The notes: generated by a model not told the origin, from the sequence alone. Shown: positions 18,397 through 29,225, counted from the first letter of the stretch. The stretch: 64,000 nt of DNA from Comamonas endophytica (GCF_023634805.2 NZ_CP106881.1:186001-250000), one strand, 5' to 3'. Translations and numbers: made by a program.

Positions 18397-19305
18397 TTAC
18401 AGGGTTTTGGGAGCCCGCCCCACCGCCTCCAGGCACAACCCCCGCAACAGCTCCGAAGTCCGCCGGATCAAGGGCGTAGTCCTTTTCTTCGAAGACTGCG
18501 CCATGCACAGCGTGCTGACGATCCCCGGCGACTCGATGGGAATGCACGCCAGCTCGTCCCCATGTTCAAGGCTGCTCAGAGCGCTCGCTGTGAGTGCTGC
18601 GTACCCGTAACCGCCGCGCACCAGGTCCAGGATCGCAGGCACGCTGGAGACTTCCCAGACGACATTGAGCTTGACCTGCGACAGCGTGGCCTGGGCTTCC
18701 ATCAGCTTGCGGAAGATCTGGCCGCGCTGGGGCATGACCAGCGGATAGTTCGACAGCTCCTCGAAAGACACCGATGCGCGCTGGCCCATGCTGGCCGGCC
18801 CGATCAGGCACAGCCTTTCCTCGAGCACCGGCGTGACCTCGACCTGGGGCTGGGGCTCGGGCGTGTAGACCAGCGCCAGGTCCATGCGCCCCGAGGTCAG
18901 CCATTCGGCCATGTTGACCGAGAAGCCCTCCACCACCGCCAGGCCGGCCTTGGGCATCTCGCGGCTGAAGACATCGATCAGCGGCAGCGTGAGGCGGCGC
19001 GCGAGGCTCGGCGGCAGGCCGACCACGATGCGCCCCACGGGCTCGTCGCGCTGGCTGCCCAGGTCTTCCTTGGCCAGTGCCACGCGCTGCATGATGGCAT
19101 GGCCGTGCTCGAGCAGGCGGCGGCCGGCGTCGGTGAGCGTCACGCCGCGGCCGGTGCGGATCAGCAGCGTTTCGCGCAGCTCGGTCTCGAGCGCACGCAC
19201 CTGGCGGCTCAAGGCCGGCTGGGCGATGTCGAGCAGCAATGCCGCCTTGCTGAAGCTGCCGGTCTCGGCCACATGCACAAAAGTTTCTATCTGCTGGAGA
19301 TTCAT
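18397..19305 (-). CDS. LysR-family regulator, candidate regulator of the pmd operon or the adjacent receptor
   Basis: A 302-aa LysR protein of the Nac/Cbl-like group: 'MNLQQIETFVHVAETGSFSK' and 'IAQPALSRQVRALETELRET' form the winged helix, and the effector domain starts near residue 88 with 'RIVVGLPPSLARRLTLPLID'. The start was placed at MNLQQ because the family begins there. It sits between pobA and the pmd operon and is divergent from a Bug receptor gene, with a TTGC-N11-GCAA box in the 152-bp gap. It is the only LysR gene close to pmd, so it may be the pmd regulator (PmdR-like); that is inference from position. Confidence 0.9.
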   Translation of the reverse strand: MNLQQIETFVHVAETGSFSKAALLLDIAQPALSRQVRALETELRETLLIRTGRGVTLTDAGRRLLEHGHAIMQRVALAKEDLGSQRDEPVGRIVVGLPPSLARRLTLPLIDVFSREMPKAGLAVVEGFSVNMAEWLTSGRMDLALVYTPEPQPQVEVTPVLEERLCLIGPASMGQRASVSFEELSNYPLVMPQRGQIFRKLMEAQATLSQVKLNVVWEVSSVPAILDLVRGGYGYAALTASALSSLEHGDELACIPIESPGIVSTLCMAQSSKKRTTPLIRRTSELLRGLCLEAVGRAPKTL

Positions 19306-19375
19306 GGCGCGTTCAAGCTGTAACCATGCCATTTTGCTATAGCTGATAGTGAGCCAAGCCCCTAGGCGCATGAGG

Positions 19376-19394
19376 TTGCACTGACACAATGCAA
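19376..19394. promoter_or_regulatory. LysR-type T-N11-A operator
   Basis: TTGC, 11 bp, GCAA is a perfect interrupted inverted repeat of the classic LysR-box form. It lies in the divergent promoter region between the LysR gene and the Bug receptor, 71 bp and 63 bp from the two starts. A second short repeat, CTAT-N5-ATAG, lies about 40 bp to its left. Confidence 0.6.
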
Positions 19395-19457
19395 AAATTG
19401 ACCCGTAGACCGGGCAGACAGCGCAACAAGACGCAATTCACCTTTCAAGGGAGACAA

Positions 19458-20459
19458 ATGAGCATCGACACCCGCCGCATGAACCGCCGCAGCGCCGGCC
19501 TTGCCCTGGGCGCCCTGGCGCTGGGCACCATGGCATCGTCGCGCGCGCAGAACGCGACCCACTGGCCCACCAGGCAGGTGCGCATCATCAACCCCTTCCC
19601 CGTCGGCGGCGGCCCGGACGGCACGTCGCGCCTGGTGGCCGACAAGCTCGCGCGCATGTGGAACCAGCCCGTCGTCGTCGAGAACCGGCCCGGCGGCAAC
19701 GGCTTCATCGCCATCGATGCGTTCAAGCGCGGCGCCACGGACGGCACGGACATCATCCAGCTCGACAACGTCCACCTCGCGGCCTACCCGCACCTGTTCA
19801 AGAAGCTGCCCTACAACATCGACAAGGATTTCGAAGTCGTCCTGCCGCTGTTCCGCACCTTCTTCTTCGTCTGCGTCGCCACCGACAGCCCCTACAAGAC
19901 CATGGCCGACCTGATTGCCGATGCCAAGGCGCGCCCGGGCAAGCTCAACTACGGCTCCTGGTCGGTGGGCAACCCGGTGCACCTGGGCTCGGCGCTGCTC
20001 GAGTCGCTCACGGGCACGAAGATGGAGCATGTGATCTACAAGGAAACCAGCCAGCTCTACACCAGCGTCGCGACGGGCGAGCTGGCGTTCGCGCTGGGCT
20101 CCTCGGGCACGGCCGGGCCGCTGGCGCGTTCGGGCAAGCTGCGCTTCCTGGCGGTGCTCGCGCCGCACCGCCTCAAGGGCTATGAGGACGTGCCCACGGT
20201 GGCCGAATCGGGCGGCCCGGCCAATGCCATCGTCACGGGCTGGAACGCGTTTGCGGTCTCCAGGAGCACGCCGCCCGCGGTGGTGGAGAAGATCCGCCGC
20301 GACACCATGAAGGCGCTGAGCGAGCCCGACGTGCAGCCCAAGTTCCAGACCTTCGGCTACGAGAACTACTTCCCGTCGCCGCAGGAATTCAAGGCCTTCA
20401 TGGTCGAGGAGAACAAGCGCTTCGGCGACGTGATCCGCCGCGCGAATCTGGAGCTGTAA
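19458..20459 (+). CDS. Bug-family solute receptor in the aromatic catabolic region
   Basis: A 333-aa TctC/Bug periplasmic receptor. The signal contains a twin-Arg ('RRMNRRSAGLALGALALGTM'), consistent with Tat export. The mature part has 'VRIINPFPVGGGPDGTSRLV', 'PVVVENRPGGNGFIAIDAFK' and 'EDVPTVAESGGPANAI', all family-typical. AAGGGA lies 5 bp before the chosen ATG; an upstream ATG lies next to the operator. It is divergent from a LysR gene and close to the pob and pmd genes, so an aromatic acid is a plausible ligand. A strong terminator follows, and no permease genes are linked. Confidence 0.93.
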   Translation: MSIDTRRMNRRSAGLALGALALGTMASSRAQNATHWPTRQVRIINPFPVGGGPDGTSRLVADKLARMWNQPVVVENRPGGNGFIAIDAFKRGATDGTDIIQLDNVHLAAYPHLFKKLPYNIDKDFEVVLPLFRTFFFVCVATDSPYKTMADLIADAKARPGKLNYGSWSVGNPVHLGSALLESLTGTKMEHVIYKETSQLYTSVATGELAFALGSSGTAGPLARSGKLRFLAVLAPHRLKGYEDVPTVAESGGPANAIVTGWNAFAVSRSTPPAVVEKIRRDTMKALSEPDVQPKFQTFGYENYFPSPQEFKAFMVEENKRFGDVIRRANLEL

Positions 20460-20474
20460 GCAGCGCCCCCCCGG

Positions 20475-20508
20475 AAAAAGCCGCTGGAGGCAACCCCAGC
20501 GGCTTTTT
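20475..20508. terminator. Bidirectional Rho-independent terminator
   Basis: AAAAA, then an 8-bp stem GCCGCTGG/CCAGCGGC with an 8-nt loop, then TTTTT. It serves the Bug receptor gene (plus) and the convergent aldo/keto reductase gene (minus). Confidence 0.92.
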
Positions 20509-20526
20509 GCATGGGAAAGCCCCGGC

Positions 20527-21540
20527 TCACCCGATGCGCTCGAACTCCTCGGTATCGACTTCGCGGTGGCCCTGCGCCGCATAGCGGCTGCCGGCAATGG
20601 CGGAAGGCCGGAACAGTTCGTTCAGCTGCTCCAGCTGCTCGGTCGTGAGCCGGACTTCGCCGCCATGCAGGTCCTCGTCCAGATGCGCGCGCTGCGTGGT
20701 GCCGGGCAGCGCGATCACATGGCTGCCCTGGTGCAGCACCCAGGCGATGGCCAGCGCCGCCAGGCTGCAGCCCGCTTCCTCGGCGATCTCGCGCATGGGC
20801 GCCAGCAGGCGCAGGTTGCGCGCGTAGTTCTCGGGCGAGAAACGCGGCATGGGCTTGCGCACGTCCTTCTCGCCCAGGGTGGAAGCATCGGGCAGGCCGC
20901 CGGCCAGGAAGCCCCGCCCCAGCGGGCTGAAGGCCACATAGGCCACGCCCAGTTCGGCGCAGCGCTGCAGCGTGCCCAGCTCGGCATTGCGCGACCACAG
21001 CGAATACTCGCTTTGCAGCGCCGTGACCGGGTGCTCGCGGTGGGCCCGCGTGAGCGTTTCGGCCGAGACCTCGGACAGGCCCAACGCGCGCACCTTGCCC
21101 TCCTGCAGCAGCCGGCCCATCTCGCCCACCGATTCCTCGATCGGCACCGACTTGTCCCAGCGGTGCAGATAGTAGAGGTCGATGACCTCGGTGCCCAGGC
21201 GGCGCAGGCTGTCCTCGCAGTTGCGCCGGATCGTGGCCGGGCGGCCGTCGATGACGCGGCGCAGCACGCCGTCCTCGCCCGCCACGCCGGCCATGCCGCC
21301 CTTGCTGCACAGCGTGATGCGGTCGCGGTGCGGCGCCAGCACCGGGCCGACCAGCGTCTCGTTGGCGCCGAAGCCATAGAGCGCGGCGGTGTCGAACAGC
21401 GTCACGCCCTGGTCGAGCGCATGCGCCAGCAGTTCGCGGCCCTGCTCGGGGCTGGGCGGCGTGCCATAGGCATGGCTCAGGTTCATGCAGCCCAGGCCGA
21501 CGCTGGTGACGTCGAAGGGGCCGATCTTGCGCGTTTGCAT
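20527..21540 (-). CDS. Aldo/keto reductase
   Basis: A 337-aa NADPH-dependent aldo/keto reductase of the YajO/AKR13-like type. The catalytic tetrad can be placed: Asp and Tyr in 'TLFDTAALYGFGANE' (residues ~50-55), Lys in 'ITLCSKGGMAG' and His in 'DLYYLHRWDKSVPI'. The cofactor pocket 'IALPGTTQRAHLDEDL' is near the C-terminus. Its ATG has AAGGAT upstream. It lies 76 bp downstream of pmdC in the same direction, but a perfect palindromic hairpin with a T-rich tail separates them. It is therefore either a lowly expressed last gene of the pmd operon or a separate unit. No step of the 4,5-cleavage pathway requires it. Confidence 0.92.
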   Translation of the reverse strand: MQTRKIGPFDVTSVGLGCMNLSHAYGTPPSPEQGRELLAHALDQGVTLFDTAALYGFGANETLVGPVLAPHRDRITLCSKGGMAGVAGEDGVLRRVIDGRPATIRRNCEDSLRRLGTEVIDLYYLHRWDKSVPIEESVGEMGRLLQEGKVRALGLSEVSAETLTRAHREHPVTALQSEYSLWSRNAELGTLQRCAELGVAYVAFSPLGRGFLAGGLPDASTLGEKDVRKPMPRFSPENYARNLRLLAPMREIAEEAGCSLAALAIAWVLHQGSHVIALPGTTQRAHLDEDLHGGEVRLTTEQLEQLNELFRPSAIAGSRYAAQGHREVDTEEFERIG

Positions 21541-21551
21541 GGGTCAATCCT

Positions 21552-21582
21552 TCAAAAAGCAAAGCCAGCGCATGCGCTGGCT
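21552..21582 (-). terminator. Hairpin with T-rich tail between pmdC and the aldo/keto reductase gene
   Basis: The 20-bp perfect palindrome AGCCAGCGCATGCGCTGGCT is followed on the minus strand by TTGCTTTTTG. It looks like the main terminator, or an attenuator, of the pmd operon. The T tail overlaps the region just upstream of the reductase Shine-Dalgarno. Confidence 0.75.
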
Positions 21583-21616
21583 CGGGGGGGGCGATTCAGG
21601 CAAGCCTGCCCTAAGC

Positions 21617-23439
<1,823 letters not shown>

Positions 23440-23883
23440 TCAGTTGCCCTCCTTCAAGCGAGATAGTCCCTGGGGCTGGCGGTGCGCCTGCGCGTCGCCG
23501 TCTTCGCCGACCACGCGGTTGCCCTGCGCCGAGCGGCCGCCGGCGAGCATCATGGCGCGGTATTCCTCCTCGGTCATGCCGGTCATCGAGCCCGCCATCT
23601 GCTGGAAGCTCAGGCCGTCCGTGGCGCCGATCTTGGCCAGGAAGTAGATGTTGCCGCCGGTGCGCATGCACCAGTTCAGGTCGCGCGCCAGCACCGCCTG
23701 CTTCTGCTCCTCGGTCATCGCCCACTCGTCGAGATAGGCGCGTTCGTCGGCCTTGAAGCGCGCGCGGTTCTCGGCCTTCATCAGCGACATGCAGAACTGG
23801 TTGAGCCAGTAGCCCTTGCGGGACTGCTCTGCGTCGAAAATGATGGTGCCGGGCACATCGGTATAGGGTTTGTGCAATGCCAT
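23440..23883 (-). CDS. pmdA: Protocatechuate 4,5-dioxygenase alpha subunit
   Basis: The 147-aa small, mostly helical LigA-type subunit, which covers the active site of the beta subunit. Conserved segments are 'VPGTIIFDAEQSRKGYWLNQ' near the N-terminus and 'RDLNWCMRTGGNIYFLAKIG' in the middle. The C-terminal ~25 residues, with 'DGDAQAHRQPQGLSRLKEGN', extend slightly past LigA (139 aa). It starts 2 bp after the pmdD stop and its stop abuts the pmdB start, so the three genes form a tight translational block. Confidence 0.96.
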   Translation of the reverse strand: MALHKPYTDVPGTIIFDAEQSRKGYWLNQFCMSLMKAENRARFKADERAYLDEWAMTEEQKQAVLARDLNWCMRTGGNIYFLAKIGATDGLSFQQMAGSMTGMTEEEYRAMMLAGGRSAQGNRVVGEDGDAQAHRQPQGLSRLKEGN

Positions 23884-23885
23884 GC

Positions 23886-24815
23886 TCAGGCCTCCTGGGA
23901 GCTTTCTTCGGGCCAATATAGGCGCATCGGATTGTCCACCAGCAACTTGCGTTGCAGCTCCTCTGTTGGCGCGATGTGCGGAATGAAATCCACCAGCAGC
24001 CCGTCGTCGGGCATATGGTCCTTGAGGTTCGGGTGCGGCCAGTCGGTGCCCCACAGCACGCGGTCGGGGAATTCCTCGACCACGCGGCGCGCGAAGGGCA
24101 CCACGTCGCGGTAGGCATTCTGCTCGCCATCGAGCGCCTTCGGGCCCGTGACCGACAGGCGCTCGGGGCACGAGACCTTGCTCCAGACATTCTCGTGCTC
24201 GCGCATGAACTTCAGGAACAGCTGGAACTCCGGGCCGTCGATGGGCTTGCTCACATCGGGGCGGCCCATGTGGTCGACCACCACCGTGGTCGGCAGGCTG
24301 GTGAAGAAGTCCCAGAGCTCGGGCAGGTCCACCGCCTCGAAGTAGATCACCACATGCCAGCCCAGCTTCTGGATGCGGCCGGCGATCTCCAGCAGCTCGT
24401 CCTTGGGCGTGAAGTCCACCAGGCGCTTGACGAAATTGAAGCGCACGCCGCGCACGCCGGCCGCGTGCAGCGCCTGCAGCTCCTCATCGCTGATGCTGCG
24501 CTTCACCGTCGCCACGCCGCGCGCCTTGCCGCCCGAGGTCTGGCACGCATCGACCATCGCGCTGTTGTCCGCGCCGTGGCAGGTCGCCTGCACGATCACG
24601 TTGCGCGCAAATCCCAGGTGGTCGCGCAGCGCGAACAGCTGCTGCTTGCTGGCATCGCAAGGGGTGTACTTGCGCTCGGGCGCAAACGGGAACTCGTTGC
24701 CCGGACCGAACACATGGCAATGCGCGTCGACCGCGCCCGCGGGGAGCTTGAATCGGGGTGTAGAGGGGCCGCTGTACCAGTCCAGCCAGCCGGGAGTCTT
24801 CTCGAAATTCGGCAT
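23886..24815 (-). CDS. pmdD: 2-pyrone-4,6-dicarboxylate hydrolase
   Basis: A 309-aa amidohydrolase-2 family enzyme (LigI type) that opens the lactone 2-pyrone-4,6-dicarboxylate to 4-oxalomesaconate / 4-carboxy-2-hydroxymuconate, without needing a bound metal in characterised relatives. Diagnostic segments are 'AVDAHCHVFGPGNEFPFAPE', 'VVVDHMGRPDVSKPIDGPEF' and the late 'VLWGTDWPHPNLKDHMPDDG', which carries the catalytic Asp. It lies 12 bp after the pmdF stop and 2 bp before pmdA. Confidence 0.95.
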   Translation of the reverse strand: MPNFEKTPGWLDWYSGPSTPRFKLPAGAVDAHCHVFGPGNEFPFAPERKYTPCDASKQQLFALRDHLGFARNVIVQATCHGADNSAMVDACQTSGGKARGVATVKRSISDEELQALHAAGVRGVRFNFVKRLVDFTPKDELLEIAGRIQKLGWHVVIYFEAVDLPELWDFFTSLPTTVVVDHMGRPDVSKPIDGPEFQLFLKFMREHENVWSKVSCPERLSVTGPKALDGEQNAYRDVVPFARRVVEEFPDRVLWGTDWPHPNLKDHMPDDGLLVDFIPHIAPTEELQRKLLVDNPMRLYWPEESSQEA

Positions 24816-24827
24816 ATCCGCAATCCT

Positions 24828-25511
24828 TCAGTCGATGTAGCGCAGGCCCGCTTTTTCCAACGGCTCGCGCATCTTGTACATATCCAGCCCCAGCACGCCC
24901 GAAGCCAGCTTGGCGCGCTTCTCGCCCTCGAAGCTCTCGCGCTTTTGCGCGGCTTCGAGGGTGGCGGCCGCCTTGGCCGCAGGCACGCAGACCACGCCGT
25001 CGTCGTCGGCCACGATCACATCGCCGGGATTGACCGACATGCCGGCGCAGACCACGGGAATGTTGACCGAGCCCAGAGTGGCCTTGATGGTGCCGCGCGA
25101 AGAGATGGCACGGCTCCAGACCGGGAAGTTCATCTCCTGCAGCGTCCTCACATCGCGCACGCCGGCGTCGATGATGAGGGCGCGCGCGCCGCGTGCCTGG
25201 AAGCTGGTCGCCAGCAGGTCGCCAAAATAGCCATCGGTGCATTCCGAGGTCACTGCCGCGACCACGATATCGCCGGGCTGGATCTGCTCGGCGACGACAT
25301 GCATCATCCAGTTGTCGCCGGGCTGCAGCAGCACGGTGACGGCCGTGCCCGAGACCTGTTGGCCCGAATAGATCGGGCGCATATAGGGCTTGAGCAGCCC
25401 GACGCGGCCCATGGCCTCGTGCACCGTGGCCGAGCCCAGCGATGCGAGGCCGTCGGCCGCGGCCCGGTCGGCGCGTTGGATATTGCGGTAAACCACACCC
25501 AGTTCGTACAT
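24828..25511 (-). CDS. pmdF: 4-carboxy-4-hydroxy-2-oxoadipate aldolase
   Basis: A 227-aa class II, divalent-metal aldolase of the RraA-like fold (HMG/CHA aldolase). It cleaves 4-carboxy-4-hydroxy-2-oxoadipate to pyruvate and oxaloacetate and can also decarboxylate oxaloacetate. The active-site Arg and metal-binding Asp are in '[18 protein letters not shown]'; the preceding '[12 protein letters not shown]' is also conserved. It sits between the hydratase and hydrolase genes. Its products feed directly into the TCA cycle, completing the pathway. Confidence 0.95.
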   Translation of the reverse strand: MYELGVVYRNIQRADRAAADGLASLGSATVHEAMGRVGLLKPYMRPIYSGQQVSGTAVTVLLQPGDNWMMHVVAEQIQPGDIVVAAVTSECTDGYFGDLLATSFQARGARALIIDAGVRDVRTLQEMNFPVWSRAISSRGTIKATLGSVNIPVVCAGMSVNPGDVIVADDDGVVCVPAAKAAATLEAAQKRESFEGEKRAKLASGVLGLDMYKMREPLEKAGLRYID

Positions 25512-25536
25512 GTGAATCTCCTGATGGCTCGGCCGT

Positions 25537-26565
25537 TTACAGGCCCTTGTTCTTCAACGCGGTGTCGAGGCGCGTGAAGACGCGGCGCGCATTGCCCTCG
25601 TAGACCTGGTAGCGCTCCTCCTCGCTCAGGTTCTGCGTCGCTTCGATATAGCGCTTGGTGTCGTCGTAGTAATGGCCCGTGGTCGGGTCGATGCCGCGCA
25701 CCGCGCCGATCATCTCGCTGGCGAACAGGATGTTCTTGACCGGGATCACGTTCGTCAGCAGGTCGATGCCCGGCTGGTGATACACGCAGGTGTCGAAGAA
25801 GATGTTGTTGAGCAGGTGCTCGTCCAGAAGCGGCTTCTTCAGCTCCTGCGCCAAGCCGCGGAAGCGCCCCCAGTGGTAGGGCACGGCGCCGCCGCCATGC
25901 GGGATCAGGAACTTCAGCGTGGGGAAGTCCTTGAACAGGTCGCTGGTCAGGCACTGCATGAAGGCCGTGGTGTCGGCGTTCAGATAGTGCGCGCCGGTCG
26001 TGTGGAAGCAGCTGTTGCAGCTGGTGCTCACATGGATCATGGCGGGAATGTCGTACTCCACCATCTTCTCGTAGATCGGATACCAGCTGCGGTCGGACAG
26101 CGGCGGCGAGGTCCAGTGGCCGCCCGAAGGATCGGGGTTGAGGTTGATGCCGACGTTGCCGTACTGCTCCACGCACTTGACCAGCTCGGGAATGCAGGTC
26201 GCGGGATCGACACCCGGCGACTGCGGCAGCATCGCGGCGGGAATGAAATGCTCGGGAAACAGCTGGCTCACGCGATAGCACAGCTCGTTGCAGATCGCGG
26301 CCCAGGTGGAAGACGTCTCGAAGTCGCCGATATGGTGCGCCATGAAGCTCGCGCGCGGGCTGAAGATGGTGAGGTCCGAGCCGCGCTGCTTCATCAGCTT
26401 GAGCTGGTTGGTCTCGATGGTCTCGCGGATCTCGTCGTCGCTGATCTTCAGCGCGCTGGCCGAGGGGGCCTGGCTCGGGTCCTTGAGGCCCGCGATCTGC
26501 AGGTCGCGCCAGGCGCCGAGCGCGGCCGGAGCCGTCGTGTAGTGGCCGTGTACGTCAATGATCAT
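25537..26565 (-). CDS. pmdE: 4-oxalomesaconate hydratase
   Basis: A 342-aa amidohydrolase-2 superfamily protein (LigJ type) that adds water to 4-oxalomesaconate to give 4-carboxy-4-hydroxy-2-oxoadipate. The N-terminal metal site is '[13 protein letters not shown]', and other conserved segments are '[20 protein letters not shown]', '[13 protein letters not shown]' and '[20 protein letters not shown]'. It lies 36 bp after the transporter gene and 25 bp before the aldolase gene. LigJ and the LigI-type hydrolase in the same operon share a fold, an evident family expansion inside one pathway. Confidence 0.95.
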   Translation of the reverse strand: MIIDVHGHYTTAPAALGAWRDLQIAGLKDPSQAPSASALKISDDEIRETIETNQLKLMKQRGSDLTIFSPRASFMAHHIGDFETSSTWAAICNELCYRVSQLFPEHFIPAAMLPQSPGVDPATCIPELVKCVEQYGNVGINLNPDPSGGHWTSPPLSDRSWYPIYEKMVEYDIPAMIHVSTSCNSCFHTTGAHYLNADTTAFMQCLTSDLFKDFPTLKFLIPHGGGAVPYHWGRFRGLAQELKKPLLDEHLLNNIFFDTCVYHQPGIDLLTNVIPVKNILFASEMIGAVRGIDPTTGHYYDDTKRYIEATQNLSEEERYQVYEGNARRVFTRLDTALKNKGL

Positions 26566-26601
26566 GGCTGTTTACTCCTGTGATTCCTGAAAGGTGCCGG
26601 C

Positions 26602-27978
26602 TCAGTGCGCGGCGCTGCGGCCCACGGCTTCGCCATGGGGCCTGGGGCTGAAGATTTCCTTGACGATCAGCGCGCCCGTGGCGATCAAGCCCGCCACGGC
26701 GACCACGCTGAAGATCTCGCTGAAGCCCAGGTGCTGCGCGGAAAGCTGGGCGACGAGAAACGATCCTGCGATGCCGCCAAAGCGGCCGACGCCCAGCATC
26801 CAGGCCACGCCGGTGGCGCGGCCGCGCGTCGGATAGTAGGCGGCGGCCAATGCCGGCATCGAGGACTGCGCGGTGTTCATGATGGTGCCGGCAAGGAACA
26901 CCGACACCACCAGCCACCCGAGGTTGCCCGCGGTCTGGCCGATCCACCAGATCGACACCGCCGTGAGCGCATAGCCCACGGCAATGATGCGCGTGGCGTT
27001 GAAGCGGTCCATGAGCCAGCCGAAGAACACCGCGCCGACGCCGCCCAGCGGGAACAGCGCCGCCACCAGCGCGCCGGTCTTGGGGTCCAGGCCCGCGTCG
27101 CGGAACAGGATCGGCATCCAGTTGATCAGCGCGTAGAAGATCACCAGCCCCATGAAATAGGCCAGCCACATCATCACCGAGCCCACGCGGTAGGGCGCGG
27201 ACAGCACCACGCCGATGCCGCTCTTGGCATCCGACGCGGGAGCCGTTTCGGTCAGCACGAAGCGCTGCACGTTCTTCACGCTCTCGCCCGCAATGCGCAC
27301 CAGCACGCGGCGCACGCGCTCGATCGGGTAGCCCCTGGCCACCATGTAGCGCACCGACTCGGGCAATTGCCACAGCAGCAGCAATACCAGGATCAGCGGC
27401 AGCACGCCGCCGAGCACCAGCACGCTGCGCCAGCCCAGCAGCGGAATCATCCAGGCGGCAAGAAAGCCGCCTGCGGCCGCGCCCAGCGGGAAGCCGCAGA
27501 ACATCGCGTTGGTCAGCGTCGCGCGCCGGCTCGCCGGGCAGTACTCGCTCATCAGCGTCACGGCATTGGGCATGGCCGCGCCCAGGCCAACGCCGGTGAC
27601 GAAGCGCAATGCCGTCAGGGTCCAGAGATCGGGCGAGAAGGCCGAGGCCAGGCAGGCCGAGGCAAACAGCGCCACCGAACCCACCAGCACCACCTTGCGG
27701 CCCAGGCGGTCGGCCAGCGGCCCGGCGCTGAGCGCGCCCGCGGCCAGGCCGAACAGCGCGGCGCTGAGCACCGGCGCGAGATCGGGCTTGCTCACGCCCC
27801 ACTCGCTCATCAGCATGGGAGCGATATAGCCGATGGCCGAGGTATCGAAGCCATCGAGCAAGACAATGAAGAAACACAGCGCGAAGATGCGCCACTGGAA
27901 ACCGGAAAAGGCATGCTCGTCGAGCAGGGTCTGCACATTGACTGCAGCACCGGGCTCACGCAGGGACTTGGAGGACAT
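26602..27978 (-). CDS. pmdK: MFS aromatic acid:H+ symporter (protocatechuate uptake)
   Basis: A 458-aa twelve-helix permease of the aromatic acid:H+ symporter (AAHS, PcaK-like) family. The TM1 signature 'FFIVLLDGFDTSAIGYIAPM' carries the DGxD motif required for transport in PcaK, and the TM2-TM3 loop is 'GPLADRLGRKVVLVG'. Its position as second gene of the operon matches PmdK, the protocatechuate transporter of Comamonas sp. E6, so protocatechuate or related acids are the expected substrates. A GC-rich hairpin separates it from the preceding pmdU. Confidence 0.93.
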   Translation of the reverse strand: MSSKSLREPGAAVNVQTLLDEHAFSGFQWRIFALCFFIVLLDGFDTSAIGYIAPMLMSEWGVSKPDLAPVLSAALFGLAAGALSAGPLADRLGRKVVLVGSVALFASACLASAFSPDLWTLTALRFVTGVGLGAAMPNAVTLMSEYCPASRRATLTNAMFCGFPLGAAAGGFLAAWMIPLLGWRSVLVLGGVLPLILVLLLLWQLPESVRYMVARGYPIERVRRVLVRIAGESVKNVQRFVLTETAPASDAKSGIGVVLSAPYRVGSVMMWLAYFMGLVIFYALINWMPILFRDAGLDPKTGALVAALFPLGGVGAVFFGWLMDRFNATRIIAVGYALTAVSIWWIGQTAGNLGWLVVSVFLAGTIMNTAQSSMPALAAAYYPTRGRATGVAWMLGVGRFGGIAGSFLVAQLSAQHLGFSEIFSVVAVAGLIATGALIVKEIFSPRPHGEAVGRSAAH

Positions 27979-28000
27979 AACGCTTCACTTCAATCTCGTC

Positions 28001-28023
28001 GCGGCCGCGCTTGCCGCGGCCGC
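28001..28023 (-). other. GC-rich intercistronic hairpin between pmdU and pmdK
   Basis: A 9-bp perfect stem GCGGCCGCG/CGCGGCCGC with a 5-nt loop lies in the 71-bp gap between pmdU and pmdK. There is no T-run, so it is unlikely to be a terminator; it could mark an mRNA-processing or stability boundary within the operon. Confidence 0.6.
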
Positions 28024-28049
28024 CATTGCAACCATCGACCGGGCCGGAA

Positions 28050-29168
28050 TTACCGAGCGCCGTCCCAGACCGCGCGCGGCACCATGACCTCGCCGCGCAT
28101 CAGCAGCCGCGCGGTGCGCAGCAGCGCCGCCTTGGTGACGACCTCGGGCCGCGCTGGATCGCTGTCGAGCGTGACGCTGAATTCGCCTGTCGGATGCTCG
28201 ACCGACACGGTGATGCTCCCATCGCCTGCCGGTACCTCGGCCACGCCCTCGCAGACCGTGCCCGGCAGCTTGACCGCCGTGCCCACCGTCACGGCAGCCA
28301 GCACGCCGATCGCTTCGTGGCAGACATGGGGAATGAAGCTGCGCGTGGTGAGCGCCCCGCCCTGCGCGGGCGGCGCGATCAGCGTCATCTTGGGATAGTT
28401 CTTGTGCGTGACGTCGCCCAGGCCCATCTTCCGCGAGATCTGCAGGCGCAGCGCCTCGATGCGGCGCTTGAGATCGTCGTTGCCGTTGAGCTCGGCCACG
28501 CTTTCCTGGCCGGTGCAGCCCAGGTCCTGCGCGCGCAGGATCACCAGCGGCATGCCGTTGTCGATGCAGGTCACGTCCAGCGTGAAATCCTCGAAGCCCT
28601 CGCCCGTGACAGTGATGCGGTCCTTCGGGTTGCCCGTTGGCAGCAGGCTCGAGCAGACCGAGCCCGCGGTATCGAGAAAGCCGATGTCCACCGGCGCCGA
28701 CTGGCCCGGCGCGCCGTCGATGCGCGCATTGCCTTCGTACGAGACCTGGCCGCCCGGCGTATGCACCGTGATGTCGGCCGCCATGTCGGTGTTGAGCGTG
28801 AGCACGCGGAAGGTGCTGGTCTCGCCGCGCGCCTGAACCATGCCGGTCTCGAGCGCAAAGGGCACCACGGCTGCCAGCATGTTGCCGCAGTTGGGCGTGG
28901 TGTCCACCGTGTCCTTGTCCGGCTGCAGTTGGGCGAACAGGAACTCCAGGTCGATGCCCTCACGCTCGCTCAAAGACACGATGCCGACCTTGCTGGTCAG
29001 CGGATGTGCGCCGCCGATGCCGTCGATCTGGCGCTTGTCGGGCGAGCCGAGCGCCGCCAGCAGCACCTTGTCGCGCGTGGGCAGATCCCCGGGCAGGTCT
29101 TCAGCGCGAAAGAAAGGGCCCTTCGAGGTGCCGCCACGCATCAAAAGGCAGGGAATGGCCGTCTGCAT
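28050..29168 (-). CDS. pmdU: 4-oxalomesaconate tautomerase (PrpF family)
   Basis: A 372-aa PrpF/diaminopimelate-epimerase-fold isomerase (LigU/GalD type) that interconverts 4-oxalomesaconate tautomers or double-bond isomers so the hydratase can act. The N-terminal 'IPCLLMRGGTSKGPFFRAED' is the PrpF signature, 'TPNCGNMLAAVVPFALETGM' carries the conserved active-site Cys, and 'SFIPHVCHEAIGVLAAVTVG' is also typical. The start with AGGAGA upstream was chosen; the ORF extends 13 codons further with no family match. It is the first gene of the operon, 249 bp from the divergent secreted-protein gene, with LysR-type repeats upstream. Confidence 0.94.
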   Translation of the reverse strand: MQTAIPCLLMRGGTSKGPFFRAEDLPGDLPTRDKVLLAALGSPDKRQIDGIGGAHPLTSKVGIVSLSEREGIDLEFLFAQLQPDKDTVDTTPNCGNMLAAVVPFALETGMVQARGETSTFRVLTLNTDMAADITVHTPGGQVSYEGNARIDGAPGQSAPVDIGFLDTAGSVCSSLLPTGNPKDRITVTGEGFEDFTLDVTCIDNGMPLVILRAQDLGCTGQESVAELNGNDDLKRRIEALRLQISRKMGLGDVTHKNYPKMTLIAPPAQGGALTTRSFIPHVCHEAIGVLAAVTVGTAVKLPGTVCEGVAEVPAGDGSITVSVEHPTGEFSVTLDSDPARPEVVTKAALLRTARLLMRGEVMVPRAVWDGAR

Positions 29169-29225
29169 TGCTGTTGTCTCTCCTGTGTTTGTGCGGATTT
29201 TCACCAATTGCGCCTGGCTGCACTA

